Source: Streptomyces sp. 6-11-2 (lineage in GTDB: Bacteria; Actinomycetota; Actinomycetes; Streptomycetales; Streptomycetaceae). Taken from it: 64,000 nucleotides of DNA. Position 1 is the stretch's first letter; each line of letters starts with the position of its first letter. The notes beneath the pieces were generated by a model, which made no database searches, was not told the DNA's origin, and worked only from the letters and a program-made list of their open reading frames with translations. The stretch covers positions 1,798,001 through 1,862,000 of the forward strand of contig NZ_BJOR01000001.1 of the NCBI RefSeq assembly GCF_006540305.1, written 5' to 3'. Below, one piece after another: positions 51,483 to 60,487 of the stretch. Position numbers and translations under genes: made by a program.

Positions 51483-52910
51483 TCAGCTGTCGAAGCCCAG
51501 GCCCAGGCGGTCCATCGTCCGCAGCCACAGGTTGCGCCGGCCGCCGTGTTCGTCGGCGCGGGCCAGTGACCACTTGGTGAGCGCGATGCCGGTCCAGGCG
51601 AACGGCTCCGGCGGGAAGGGCAGCGGCTTCTTGCGGACCATCTCCAGCTCGGTGCGCTCGGTGCGCCGACCGGCCAGCAGGTCGAGCATCACCTCGGCAC
51701 CGAAGCGGGTCGCGCCCACGCCGAGGCCCGTGTAGCCGGCCGCGTAGGCGACCTTCCCCTGGTGGGCGGTGCCGAAGAATGCCGAGAAGCGCGAGCAGGT
51801 GTCGATCGCCCCGCCCCAGGCGTGGGTGAAGCGGACGCCCTCCAGCTGCGGGAAGCAGGTGAAGAAGTGCCCGGCCAGCTTGGCGTAGGTCTCGGGGCGG
51901 TCGTCGTACTCCGCGCGCACCCGGCCGCCGTACGGGTAGATCGCGTCGTAACCGCCCCACAGGACACGGTTGTCGGCCGACAGCCGGAAGTAGTGGAACT
52001 GGTTCGCCGAGTCCCCGAGGCCCTGCCGGTTCTTCCAGCCGATCGACGCCATCTGCTCGGCGTTGAGCGGCTCGGTCATCAGGGCGTAGTCGTAGACCGG
52101 GACGGTGTACGAGCGCACCCGCTTGACCAGGTTGGGGAAGACGTTGGTGCCGAGCGCGACCCGGCGGGCCCTGATCCGGCCGTAGGGCGTACGCACGGAC
52201 ATTCCGTCGCCGTACGGCATCAGGGTCAGGGCGGGCGTGCGCTCGTAGACGCGCACGCCGAGGCGCACGCACGCCTGTTTCAGGCCCCAGGCGAGTTTGG
52301 CCGGGTGGACCATGGCGACGCCCCGGCGGTCCCACAGGCCGGCCTCGAAGGTCGGTGAGGCGACCTGCTCGCGCACCGCGTCCCGGTCGAGGAACTCGAA
52401 GCCCTCGGCCAGGCCCTGCTCCTGCATCTGCGCGTACCAGTCCTTCAGTTCCCGGGCCTGGTACGGCTCGGTGGCGACGTCGAGTTCGCCGGTGCGCTCG
52501 AACTCGCAGTCGATGGAGTGGCGGGCGACCGTCTCCTCGATGGCGTCGAGGTTGCGGGCGCCCAGCTCCTCCAGCTTGTGGATCTCCTCCGGCCAGCGGG
52601 TGAGACCGTTGGGCAGGCCGTGCGTGAGGGAGGCGGCGCAGAAGCCGCCGTTGCGGCCGGAGGCGGCCCAGCCCACCTCGCGGCCCTCCACCAGCACCAC
52701 GTCCGTGGCGGGGTCGCGCTCCTTGGCGATCAGCGCGGTCCACAGTCCGCTGTACCCACCTCCGACCACCAGCAGGTCGCAGCTCTCGGCTCCGGTCAGC
52801 GCCGGCTCCGGGCGGGGCCTGCCGGGGTCGTCCAGCCAGTACGGGACCGGCTGGGCCTCGGAGAGGGATGTGGTCCAGTCGTGCTCACGGCTCATGGCGC
52901 CAGGGGCCAT
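51483..52910 (-). CDS. FAD-dependent oxidoreductase (DAO family), gamma-glutamylputrescine oxidase-like
   Basis: A 475-residue flavoprotein. The dinucleotide-binding GxGxxG appears as DLLVVGGGYSGLWTALIAKE near residue 45, followed by VVLVEGREVGWAASGRNGGF, the conserved SGRNxG of the DAO/PuuB-like group. C-terminal: YAAGYTGLGVGATRFGAEVMLDL. Placed last in an operon with polyamine transporter genes and an aminoaldehyde dehydrogenase, it most likely oxidises the amine of putrescine or its gamma-glutamyl derivative. Whether the free or glutamylated amine is used cannot be told. The ATG at 52910 has GGGAG nine nt upstream. 49 nt after potC. Confidence 0.9.
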   Translation of the reverse strand: MAPGAMSREHDWTTSLSEAQPVPYWLDDPGRPRPEPALTGAESCDLLVVGGGYSGLWTALIAKERDPATDVVLVEGREVGWAASGRNGGFCAASLTHGLPNGLTRWPEEIHKLEELGARNLDAIEETVARHSIDCEFERTGELDVATEPYQARELKDWYAQMQEQGLAEGFEFLDRDAVREQVASPTFEAGLWDRRGVAMVHPAKLAWGLKQACVRLGVRVYERTPALTLMPYGDGMSVRTPYGRIRARRVALGTNVFPNLVKRVRSYTVPVYDYALMTEPLNAEQMASIGWKNRQGLGDSANQFHYFRLSADNRVLWGGYDAIYPYGGRVRAEYDDRPETYAKLAGHFFTCFPQLEGVRFTHAWGGAIDTCSRFSAFFGTAHQGKVAYAAGYTGLGVGATRFGAEVMLDLLAGRRTERTELEMVRKKPLPFPPEPFAWTGIALTKWSLARADEHGGRRNLWLRTMDRLGLGFDS

Positions 52911-52933
52911 GATTTCAACTCCCTACAGAGTCA

Positions 52934-52944
52934 ATTTCGTTGTT
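52934..52944. promoter_or_regulatory. shared 11-mer before the oxidoreductase gene
   Basis: ATTTCGTTGTT lies 24 nt upstream of the oxidoreductase start. An almost identical ATTCCGTTGTT (58779-58789) precedes the aldehyde dehydrogenase that opens the operon. A common regulator is possible, but two copies are thin evidence. Confidence 0.35.
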
Positions 52945-52959
52945 TCGGTGAGGCGGGTG

Positions 52960-53760
52960 TTACGCCTTCTGCCTGGTGCGGCGGCGGCCGATGGCCATGG
53001 AGCCCAGGACGAGCAGTACGGCGATGACGAACATGGCCGTACCGATGACGTTGATCTGGACGGGTGTGCCGCGCTGTGCCGAGCCCCAGACGAACATCGG
53101 GAAGGTCACGGTCGAGCCCGCGTTGAAGTTCGTGATGATGAAGTCGTCGAACGACAGCGCGAAGGCGAGCATCGCGCCCGCGGCGATTCCGGGGGCCGCG
53201 ATCGGCAGGGTGACCCGGACGAAGGTCTGCACCGGTCCGGCGTACAGATCCTGCGCGGCCTGCTCCAGCCTCGGGTCCATCGACATCACACGCGCCTTGA
53301 CGGCGACGACGACGAAGCTGAGGCAGAACATGATGTGCGCGATCAGGATGGTCCAGAAGCCGAGCTGCGCACCCATGTTGAGGAACAGGGTGAGCAGCGA
53401 GGCCGCCATGACCACCTCGGGCATCGCCATCGGCAGGAAGATCAGCGAGCTCACGGTGCCCCGCGCGCGGAAGCGGTAGCGGACCAGTGCGAAGGCGATC
53501 ATCGTGCCGAGGGCGGTGGCGCCGACCGTGGCCCAGACGGCGATCTGGAGGCTGAGCGACAGCGATCCGCACATGTCGGCGACACCGCACGGGTCCTTCC
53601 AGGCGTCCATGGAGAACGCCTGCCACTGATAGTTGAAGCGGCCCTTCGGCTTGTTGAAGGAGAAGACCGTGACGACGATGTTCGGCAGGAGCAGGTATCC
53701 GAGCGTCAGCAGTCCGGCGATGACGACGAAGCGGCGCTTGAGCCAGTTGACGAAGGCCAT
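52960..53760 (-). CDS. potC: spermidine/putrescine ABC transporter permease PotC-like
   Basis: A 266-residue membrane protein with six spans (FVVIAGLLTLGYLLLPNIVVTVFSF first). The EAA loop reads DPRLEQAAQDLYAGPVQTFVRVTLPIAAPGI. The conserved PotC-type segment LAFALSFDDFIITNFNAG is typical of polyamine importers. It starts directly at the potB stop, so the genes are tightly coupled in the order potD-potA-potB-potC. Confidence 0.93.
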   Translation of the reverse strand: MAFVNWLKRRFVVIAGLLTLGYLLLPNIVVTVFSFNKPKGRFNYQWQAFSMDAWKDPCGVADMCGSLSLSLQIAVWATVGATALGTMIAFALVRYRFRARGTVSSLIFLPMAMPEVVMAASLLTLFLNMGAQLGFWTILIAHIMFCLSFVVVAVKARVMSMDPRLEQAAQDLYAGPVQTFVRVTLPIAAPGIAAGAMLAFALSFDDFIITNFNAGSTVTFPMFVWGSAQRGTPVQINVIGTAMFVIAVLLVLGSMAIGRRRTRQKA

Positions 53761-54684
53761 TTAAACCAGATCCTCCGTGCCGGACTTGCGGATGTAGGTG
53801 GTGATCATGGCGAGGATCGCGGCCATGAGGATGAAGGACAGGGCCGCCGCCGTCGGATAGTCCAGGATCCGCAGGAACTGCGTCTGGATGACGTTGCCGA
53901 CCATGCGGGTGTCGGTCGAGCCGAGCAGGTCCGCGTTGACGTAGTCGCCGGCCGCCGGGATGAAGGTCAGCAGCGTGCCGGAGACCACGCCCGGCATCGA
54001 CAGCGGGAAGGTGACCTTGCGGAAGGTGGTGAACGGCTTGGCGTACAGGTCGCCCGCCGCCTCGTGCAGCCGCGGGTCGATGCGCTCCAGCGAGGTGTAC
54101 AGCGGCAGGATCATGAACGGCAGGAAGTTGTACGTCAGACCGCACACCACCGCCATCGGGGTGGCGAGCACCCGGTCGCCGGCGGTCCAGCCGAGCCAGT
54201 TGGTGACGTCCAGGACGTGCAGCGTGTTGAGGGCGCCCACAACCGGGCCGCCGTCGGCGAGGATCGTCTTCCAGGCCAGGGTCCGGATCAGGAAGCTGGT
54301 GAAGAACGGCGCGATCACCAGGATCATGATCAGGTTGCGCCAGCGGCCCGCGCGGAAGGCGATGAGGTACGCCAGCGGGTAGCCGAGCAGCAGGCACAGG
54401 ATCGTCGCGGAGGCCGCGTACAGGACCGAGCGGACGAACTGCGGCCAGTACTCGGACAGCGCGTGCCAGTAGGTCGCGAAATGCCAGGTGACCTTGTATC
54501 CCTGCTCCAGGGAGCCCGTCTGCACGGACGTGGACGCCTGGTAGATCATCGGCAGCGCGAAGAAGACGACCAGCCAGAGGATGCCGGGCAGCAGCAGCCA
54601 GTACGGCGTGAAGCGGCCCCGCCTGCGCGGCGGTCTCGTCTGCTGGGTGGCGGGCGGCGCGGGCGCCTCGGTGACGGCGGCCAT
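53761..54684 (-). CDS. potB: spermidine/putrescine ABC transporter permease PotB-like
   Basis: A 307-residue membrane protein with a Pro/Arg-rich cytoplasmic N-terminus and a first span YWLLLPGILWLVVFFALPMIY. The EAA loop is DPRLHEAAGDLYAKPFTTFRKVTFPLSMPGV. The segment LTFIPAAGDYVNADLLGS is conserved in PotB-like proteins. The ATG overlaps the potA stop by 1 nt (TGATG). Confidence 0.93.
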   Translation of the reverse strand: MAAVTEAPAPPATQQTRPPRRRGRFTPYWLLLPGILWLVVFFALPMIYQASTSVQTGSLEQGYKVTWHFATYWHALSEYWPQFVRSVLYAASATILCLLLGYPLAYLIAFRAGRWRNLIMILVIAPFFTSFLIRTLAWKTILADGGPVVGALNTLHVLDVTNWLGWTAGDRVLATPMAVVCGLTYNFLPFMILPLYTSLERIDPRLHEAAGDLYAKPFTTFRKVTFPLSMPGVVSGTLLTFIPAAGDYVNADLLGSTDTRMVGNVIQTQFLRILDYPTAAALSFILMAAILAMITTYIRKSGTEDLV

Positions 54685-55847
54685 CAGGCTGCGTCCTCCT
54701 CGACGCTCTCGACGCCCGCGTCTATGTCCTGCGCCGCGTCCAGCCCGAAGGTGTGGGCCGGATTCCAGTGCAGGACCACCTCGGCGCCGGGCACCAGGCG
54801 GGCGTCGCGGTCGATGTTCTGCGCGTAGACCTCGAACTCGGGACAGACAGGGCTGTCGATCACGTACTGCGTGGAGACGCCGATGAAGCTCGACTCGGAG
54901 ATCCGGCCGGTGATGCGGTTGCGGCCGTCGGGGATCTCGCCCGCGTCGTCGGCGTGGGTGAGGGAGATCTTCTCCGGGCGGACGCCGACGAGCACCTTGC
55001 CGCCGGTCGTGGCCGGGGCGGAACAGCGCGCCTGGGGCAGGGTGAGCTTGCCGCCGCCCGCCTTCAGGACGATCTCCTCGCCGCTCCTGGCGTCGACCTC
55101 GGCCTCTATCAGGTTGGAGGTGCCGAGGAAGTTCGCCACGAACGTGGTCTGCGGGTTCTCGTAGAGGTCGGTGGGCGAGCCGAGCTGCTCCACCCGGCCG
55201 CCGTTCATCACGGCGACCGTGTCGGCCATGGTCATGGCCTCCTCCTGGTCGTGCGTGACGTGGATGAAGGTGATGCCGACCTCGGTCTGGATGCGCTTGA
55301 GCTCCAACTGCATCTGGCGGCGCAGCTTCAGGTCCAGGGCGCCGAGCGGCTCGTCGAGCAGGAGCACCTTGGGGTGGTTGATCAGCGCGCGGGCGACCGC
55401 GACGCGCTGCTGCTGGCCGCCGGAGAGCTGGTGCGGCTTCTTGCGGGCCTGCTCGCCCAGCTGCACCAGGTCCAGCATCTCCTCGACCTGCTTCTTCACC
55501 GACTTGATGCCGCGCCGGCGCAGACCGAAGGCGACGTTCTCGAAGATGTCGAGGTGCGGGAAGAGCGCGTAGGACTGGAAGACCGTGTTCACCGGGCGCT
55601 TGTACGGCGGCAGATGCGTCACGTCCTGGTCGCCGAGGTGGACGGTGCCCTGCGTGGGCTCCTCCAGTCCGGCGATCATGCGCAGGGTGGTGGTCTTGCC
55701 GCAGCCGGAGGCACCGAGCAGGGCGAAGAAGGACCCCTGAGGCACGGTCAGGTCCAGCGGGTGCACGGCGGTGAAGCCGCCGTAGCGCTTGCCGATCTGG
55801 GAGAGGCGGACGTCGCCGCTGTTGTCTTTCGTCGTCATTGTCGTCAC
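54684..55847 (-). CDS. potA: spermidine/putrescine ABC transporter ATP-binding protein PotA-like
   Basis: A 387-residue ATPase. Walker A is [12 protein letters not shown], the signature [15 protein letters not shown], Walker [13 protein letters not shown] and the H-loop [11 protein letters not shown]. The C-terminal TOBE_2 domain is present ([12 protein letters not shown]...). The start ATG at 55847 overlaps the potD stop by 4 nt. It powers uptake of polyamines by the same operon's PotB/PotC and binding protein. Confidence 0.95.
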   Translation of the reverse strand: MTTMTTKDNSGDVRLSQIGKRYGGFTAVHPLDLTVPQGSFFALLGASGCGKTTTLRMIAGLEEPTQGTVHLGDQDVTHLPPYKRPVNTVFQSYALFPHLDIFENVAFGLRRRGIKSVKKQVEEMLDLVQLGEQARKKPHQLSGGQQQRVAVARALINHPKVLLLDEPLGALDLKLRRQMQLELKRIQTEVGITFIHVTHDQEEAMTMADTVAVMNGGRVEQLGSPTDLYENPQTTFVANFLGTSNLIEAEVDARSGEEIVLKAGGGKLTLPQARCSAPATTGGKVLVGVRPEKISLTHADDAGEIPDGRNRITGRISESSFIGVSTQYVIDSPVCPEFEVYAQNIDRDARLVPGAEVVLHWNPAHTFGLDAAQDIDAGVESVEEDAA

Positions 55848-57091
55848 GCCCCTGTGAGCTTCGCGAACTTCGCTTCGTAGGCCGCCTCTTCCTTGTCGCT
55901 CAGCGCGCGGAAGGAGTGGGACTTGGCCACCATGTCCTTGGTGGGGATGATCAGCGGGTTTTCCGCCGCCGACTTGTCGATCTTGGCCAGCTCCGCTTGT
56001 GCACCGTCGACGGGACTGATGAAGGCGGTGTAGGCACAGAGCTGTGCAGCGGTCAGAGGCCGGAAGTAGAAGTCGATCAACCGCTCGGCGTTCGCCTTGT
56101 GGCGAGCCCCGCGGGGAACGAGCAGGTTGTCGGTGGCCGTCGTGAATCCGGCTTCCGGCATGATGTAGTCGACGTTGGCGCTGTCCGCCTGGAGCTGGAC
56201 GATGTCACCGCCCCAGGCAAGGCACACTGCGACGTCGCCCTTGGTCAGGTCGGACGTGTAGTCGTTGCCGGTGAAGCGGCGGATCTGCCCCTTGTCGACC
56301 GCCTTCTGGAGGCGGGCTATCGCCGCGTCGTAGTCGTCGTCGGTGAACTTCGCCGGGTCCTTGCCCATGTCGATCAGCATCATGCCCATGGTGTCGCGCA
56401 TCTCCGACAGGAAGGCGACCCGCCCTTTGAGCTTGGGGTTGTCCAGCATGTCGGAGATCGACTTCACCTCGATGCCGTCGAGAGCCTTCTTGTTGTAGGC
56501 GATGACGTTCGAGACACCCTGCCACGGATAGGAGTAGGCGCGCCCCGGGTCCCAGTCCGGGCTGCGGAACTGCTCGGACAGGTTGGCGAAGGCGTGCGGC
56601 AGGTTCGCCGGGTCCAGCTTCTCCACCCAGCCCAGACGGATCATCCGCGCGGCCAGCCAGTCGGTGAGGACGATGAGGTCCCGGCCGGTGTCCTGGCCGG
56701 CGGCGAGCTCCGGCTTGACCTTGCCGAAGAACTCGTTGTTGTCGTTGATGTCCTCGTTGTACTTGACCTTGATGCCGGTCTGCTGGGTGAACGTGTCGAG
56801 CGTGGGGTGCTTCTTTCCGCTGTCGTCGACATCGATGTACACGGGCCAGTTGGAGAAGTTGAGGATCTTCTCCTTGGCCGAGTGGTCCTCCGCGGAGGTG
56901 CCACCCTGTGCCTGGCCGGCCGGGGGGATCCCGCAGGCGCTCAGCGCCCCGAGTCCCCCGACCGCGAGCGCGCCGCCCGCCGAGGCGCGCAGCATCGAGC
57001 GTCGGCTGAAGGAGGCCCTGCCGTTGCGGAAACTGCGCCGCACGGCGGCCAGCTGGGCCGGGGTGAGGCGGTCGGGCTCGTACTGCTCCAT
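55844..57091 (-). CDS. potD: spermidine/putrescine-binding protein PotD-like (Tat lipoprotein)
   Basis: A 415-residue binding protein with a long N-terminus, a twin-arginine motif (SFSRRSMLRAS) and a lipobox LSAC with Cys at about residue 53, so it is exported by Tat and anchored outside. Mature part: FSNWPVYIDVDDSGKKHPTLDTF, NDNNEFFGKVKPEL, GNDYTSDLTKGDVAVCLAWGGD and the polyamine-type acidic pocket residues. Closely similar to the second copy at 62.8-64.0 kb. 47 nt after the aldehyde dehydrogenase stop, same operon. Confidence 0.95.
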   Translation of the reverse strand: MEQYEPDRLTPAQLAAVRRSFRNGRASFSRRSMLRASAGGALAVGGLGALSACGIPPAGQAQGGTSAEDHSAKEKILNFSNWPVYIDVDDSGKKHPTLDTFTQQTGIKVKYNEDINDNNEFFGKVKPELAAGQDTGRDLIVLTDWLAARMIRLGWVEKLDPANLPHAFANLSEQFRSPDWDPGRAYSYPWQGVSNVIAYNKKALDGIEVKSISDMLDNPKLKGRVAFLSEMRDTMGMMLIDMGKDPAKFTDDDYDAAIARLQKAVDKGQIRRFTGNDYTSDLTKGDVAVCLAWGGDIVQLQADSANVDYIMPEAGFTTATDNLLVPRGARHKANAERLIDFYFRPLTAAQLCAYTAFISPVDGAQAELAKIDKSAAENPLIIPTKDMVAKSHSFRALSDKEEAAYEAKFAKLTGA

Positions 57092-57138
57092 GCGCGTGGT
57101 GCCCTTTCGGGAAGGCCTGGTTCAAGGCCTGGTCGTTG

Positions 57139-58674
57139 CTATCGGTCCCCGAAGATCGTGCGGTGCCAGTCCTTGCGGGACACCGCCGTGTTGTCGAACA
57201 TGACGTGCTTGATCTGCGTGTATTCCTCGAACGAGTACGAGGACATGTCCTTGCCGAAGCCGGACTGCTTATAACCGCCGTGCGGCATCTCGCTGATGAT
57301 CGGAATGTGGTCGTTGACCCACACGCACCCCGCCTTGATCTCCCGCGTCGCGCGGTTGGCCCGGTAGACGTCCCGGCTCCACGCCGAGGCCGCCAGACCG
57401 TACGGAGTGTCGTTGGCCAGCCGAATCCCCTCATCATCACTGTCGAACGGCAGAACGACCAGCACCGGACCGAAGATCTCCGACTGGACGATCTCGCTGT
57501 CCTGCGCGGCGTCCGCGACGAGGGTGGGGCGATAGTACGCCCCGTTCTTCAGTTCGCCCTGGGGAGCCTCACCGCCGGTGACCACGCGCGCGTAGGCACG
57601 CGCCCGGTCGACGAAGCCGGCGACGCGGTCGCGGTGGACGTGCGAGATCAGCGGGCCGAGGTCGGTGCCGGGGGCGAACGGGTCGCCGAGCCGGACGGTC
57701 GCCATCAGGGCGGCCGTCCGTGCGACGAACTCCTCGTACAGGGGGCGCTGCACGTACGCGCGCGTGGCGGCCGTGCAGTCCTGCCCGGTGTTGATGAGCG
57801 CGCCCGCGACCGCGCCGTTGACGGCGGCCTCCAGATCGGCGTCGTCGAAGACCACGAACGGCGCCTTGCCACCGAGCTCCAGGTGCAGCCGCTTGACGCT
57901 CGCGGTGGCGATCTCGGCGACACGCTTGCCGACGGCGGTGGAGCCGGTGAAGGACGTCATGGCCACGTCCGGGTGGCCGATCAGGTGCTCGCCGGCCACC
58001 TTGCCGGTGCCGGTGACGATGTTGATCACGCCGTCCGGGATGCCCGCGTCGGTGGCGGCCTGGGCGAACATCAGCGCGGTCAGCGGGGTCAGCTCGGCCG
58101 GCTTGAGCACGATGGTGTTGCCCGCGGCGATGGCCGGGAGGATCTTCCAGGCGGCCATCTGGAGGGGGTAGTTCCAGGGCGCGATGGAGCCGACGACCCC
58201 GATGGGCTCACGGCGGACGTAGGACGTGTGGTCGCCGGAGAACTCACCGGCCGACTGCCCCTGCAGATGCCGGGCGGCGCCGGCGAAGAAGGCCGCGTTG
58301 TCGATCGTGCCCGGCACGTCGAACTCGCGGGTCAGCTTCAGCGGCTTGCCGCACTGGAGGGACTCGGCGCGGGCGAAGTCCTCCGCCCGGTCGGCGAGCA
58401 CGGCCGCGAAGCGGTGCAGCGCGTCCGAGCGGTCGCCGGGCGTGGCGCCCGCCCAGCCGGGGAACGCCTCGCGCGCGGCGGCCACCGCGGCGTCGACGTC
58501 CTCGGGGCCGGCCAGTTCGTACGTGTAGACCTCCTCGCCGGTGGCAGGGTCGACGACCGCGTGGCTGCGGCCCGAGGTGCCCTTGGTCAGCCTTCCGGCG
58601 ATGTACTGCGCACCGTCAGCGAAACGGTCCTGCGCCGGGAATCGGTCCGGGGTGGCGGTGCCCGGGTTGTGCAT
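57139..58674 (-). CDS. gamma-aminobutyraldehyde dehydrogenase-like aldehyde dehydrogenase
   Basis: A 511-residue NAD-dependent enzyme from the ATG at 58674, chosen because coding-like sequence starts there (MHNPGTATPDRFPAQDRF). Seen: GSIAPWNYPLQMAAWKILPAIAAGNTIVLKPAELTPL, the GSTAVGKRV turn, the catalytic Glu in LELGGKAPFVVFDD and the catalytic Cys in NTGQDCTAATRAYV. First gene of the six-gene polyamine operon, so it should oxidise 4-aminobutanal (or the gamma-glutamyl form) to GABA, which gabT at 46.4 kb can then use. Confidence 0.93.
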   Translation of the reverse strand: MHNPGTATPDRFPAQDRFADGAQYIAGRLTKGTSGRSHAVVDPATGEEVYTYELAGPEDVDAAVAAAREAFPGWAGATPGDRSDALHRFAAVLADRAEDFARAESLQCGKPLKLTREFDVPGTIDNAAFFAGAARHLQGQSAGEFSGDHTSYVRREPIGVVGSIAPWNYPLQMAAWKILPAIAAGNTIVLKPAELTPLTALMFAQAATDAGIPDGVINIVTGTGKVAGEHLIGHPDVAMTSFTGSTAVGKRVAEIATASVKRLHLELGGKAPFVVFDDADLEAAVNGAVAGALINTGQDCTAATRAYVQRPLYEEFVARTAALMATVRLGDPFAPGTDLGPLISHVHRDRVAGFVDRARAYARVVTGGEAPQGELKNGAYYRPTLVADAAQDSEIVQSEIFGPVLVVLPFDSDDEGIRLANDTPYGLAASAWSRDVYRANRATREIKAGCVWVNDHIPIISEMPHGGYKQSGFGKDMSSYSFEEYTQIKHVMFDNTAVSRKDWHRTIFGDR

Positions 58675-58778
58675 GTCGCTCTCCTCCGCCGTTGCCCCTC
58701 GGTCACCGAGGGCAGGTGGCGTAGCTCCAGCTCGATTTGAGTGCCGATCCTGACAGAGCTCGGGGACTCCAACAAGTG

Positions 58779-58789
58779 ATTCCGTTGTT
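58779..58789. promoter_or_regulatory. shared 11-mer in the promoter of the polyamine operon
   Basis: ATTCCGTTGTT lies 105 nt upstream of the operon's first start codon, inside a CAACA...TGTTG inverted repeat (58770-58790). It matches the 52934 element at 10 of 11 positions. Confidence 0.35.
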
Positions 58790-58885
58790 GCCTTTTGGTT
58801 ACGCGACGGAATCTGTCGACCAGGTGTCGAGTAGGCACGGAAAAGGCAGGACGGTGTGTCCGTGGTGCGTGCCACACTCGCGTGC

Positions 58886-59455
58886 ATGGGGAACATCGAC
58901 TCCTGGCAGGCTCTGACCAGGGAAGTCCGCGCGGGGACCCGCGTGCGCTACCTGTATTTCTGGGGGCATCGGCCGCACCCGGACGGCCGGGTCGGCCCGA
59001 GCTGTCTGAGTCAGTGGTGGCCGTCGCCGTTCACGGTGGACGAGGTGCCGTACGCGACCGCGGAGCACTGGATGATGGCCGGCAAGGCGCGGCTGTTCGA
59101 GGACGCGGAGGCGGAGCGGCGGGTACTGGCCGCGCGGCATCCGGCGGAGGCCAAGACTGCGGGGCGGCTCGTGCGCGGCTTCGACGAGGACGTGTGGGAG
59201 CGGGAGCGGTTCCGGATCGTGGTGGAGGGCGGCGTCCACAAGTTCGCCGCCCACCCCGTGCTGCGCGAGTTCCTGCTGGCCACGGGCGACCGTGTGCTGG
59301 TGGAGGCCAGCCCGGTGGACCGGATATGGGGCATCGGACTGGCCGCCGGCGACGAGGCGGCGGCCGATCCGGAGCGCTGGCGGGGGCCGAACCTGCTGGG
59401 CTTCGCGCTGATGGAGACGCGCGAGCGGCTGCGGGCCGGCACGCGGGCGAGCTGA
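58886..59455 (+). CDS. NADAR family protein (YbiA-like)
   Basis: A 189-residue soluble protein from the ATG at 58886; an upstream in-frame start at 58856 would add ten residues. NADAR domains act on ADP-ribose-linked or riboflavin-intermediate N-glycosides. Conserved pieces: YLYFWGHRPHPDGR, SQWWPSPFTV, YATAEHWMMAGKARLF, DRIWGIGLAAGDE and WRGPNLLGFALMETRERL. Divergent from the polyamine operon, and single. The exact substrate in this organism is unknown. Confidence 0.92.
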   Translation: MGNIDSWQALTREVRAGTRVRYLYFWGHRPHPDGRVGPSCLSQWWPSPFTVDEVPYATAEHWMMAGKARLFEDAEAERRVLAARHPAEAKTAGRLVRGFDEDVWERERFRIVVEGGVHKFAAHPVLREFLLATGDRVLVEASPVDRIWGIGLAAGDEAAADPERWRGPNLLGFALMETRERLRAGTRAS

Positions 59456-59645
59456 CCGGCCCGCGCGGAGTGCGGGCCGGGCTGGCGGCGGAGTGCGGGC
59501 CGGGCCGACGGCGGCATGCGGGCCGGGTGGGGCCAGGCGGGGCAGCACCGGCCCGCGCGGAGTGCGGGCCGAGCTGGCGGCAGCGTGCGGGCCGGGTGGG
59601 GCCAGGCGGGGCAGCACCGGCCCGCACCGAGTGCGGGCCGGCCCC
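59456..59645. repeat. tandem GC-rich repeats with terminator-like hairpins
   Basis: A 40-bp unit (59517-59556) recurs exactly at 59586-59625, period 69. Several CGGCCCGC/GCGGGCCG arms in and around it can form hairpins (for example around 59458-59478 and 59550-59570). It fills the whole gap between the convergent NADAR and DUF4190 genes and probably stops transcription from both sides. Confidence 0.85.
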
Positions 59646-59649
59646 GGTG

Positions 59650-60354
59650 TCAGCGGTCGGTCAGGACGGTCACGGCCGGCAGGGGGGCGCGGGCGCCCTC
59701 GTCCCAGGTGCTGTCCGAGGAGACCTCGACGTTGTTGACATAGAAGACGCCGATGACCAGCAGGACGATCGTGGCGAGGCCGAGGACGATGCCGATGATT
59801 CCCGTGATCAGGCCGGCCTGGGCCTGGCCGTGGTTGTTGGCCTCGCCGCGTTCGGCCTTCCGGCGGCCCTTGATGCCGAAGATCACGGCGAGGACGCCGA
59901 GCACCACCCCGAAGATGCCGTAGAAGCAGAACATGGTGCAGGACAGGATGCCGAGCACCATCGCGGCGGTGCCCATCCCGTTCTGCGGGGGCATCGGCAT
60001 ACCGGGCCAGCCCTGGCCCGCTCCCGGATAGGCGGGGTAGCCGTACCCGTCGGGTACAGGACCGGTGGGTATGCCCGGACCGGTGGGAGCGACGGGTGGC
60101 GGCGGCACGGCGGAGTCCGCGGTGGGGCCACCGTAGCCGGGCGGCGGGAAACCGGCCCCCGGCATCGAGACCATCGTCTCCTGGTCGTGCACGGAGGGCG
60201 GGGGAAAGGCAGGCGGGGCGAAGCCGGGCGCCTGCCCGGGCCCGGGCGACTGCGCCGGGTCGGACGTGTTCTTCTCCAGAGAAGGCCTGCTGCCGGGCGG
60301 CGCCCACGGATCCTCGGCTCCCGCGCCCCCGCCGGCCTGCGTTCCGTCCGTCAT
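59650..60354 (-). CDS. DUF4190 domain membrane protein
   Basis: A 234-residue protein. The first ~140 residues are a Pro/Gly-rich cytoplasmic region (PPGYGGPTADSAVPPPPVAPTGPGI...). Two membrane segments follow: VLGILSCTMFCFYGIFGVVLGVLAVIFG and LITGIIGIVLGLATIVLLVIGVFYV, separated by a basic loop (KGRRKAERGEA). This is the DUF4190 hairpin found widely in actinobacteria. Function unknown. Ends in a short outside tail with the sequence WDEGARAPLPAVTVLTDR. Confidence 0.88.
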   Translation of the reverse strand: MTDGTQAGGGAGAEDPWAPPGSRPSLEKNTSDPAQSPGPGQAPGFAPPAFPPPSVHDQETMVSMPGAGFPPPGYGGPTADSAVPPPPVAPTGPGIPTGPVPDGYGYPAYPGAGQGWPGMPMPPQNGMGTAAMVLGILSCTMFCFYGIFGVVLGVLAVIFGIKGRRKAERGEANNHGQAQAGLITGIIGIVLGLATIVLLVIGVFYVNNVEVSSDSTWDEGARAPLPAVTVLTDR

Positions 60355-60487
60355 CTCGTCGTCTCCCCCTCGATCGATCGCCCCGCCATGCTAAGGCCTC
60401 GTCGGCGCAGGCGAGCGGCCGGGCACCGGGCAGCACCGCCCCCGGTCGGGAACGCGGCCCGCGGCCACGGCGGGGCATGCGCCTACG

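Noticed and set aside
59456..59645. CRISPR array
   Set aside because: Only two copies of the repeat with a hairpin-rich GC sequence, no regular spacers and no cas genes.
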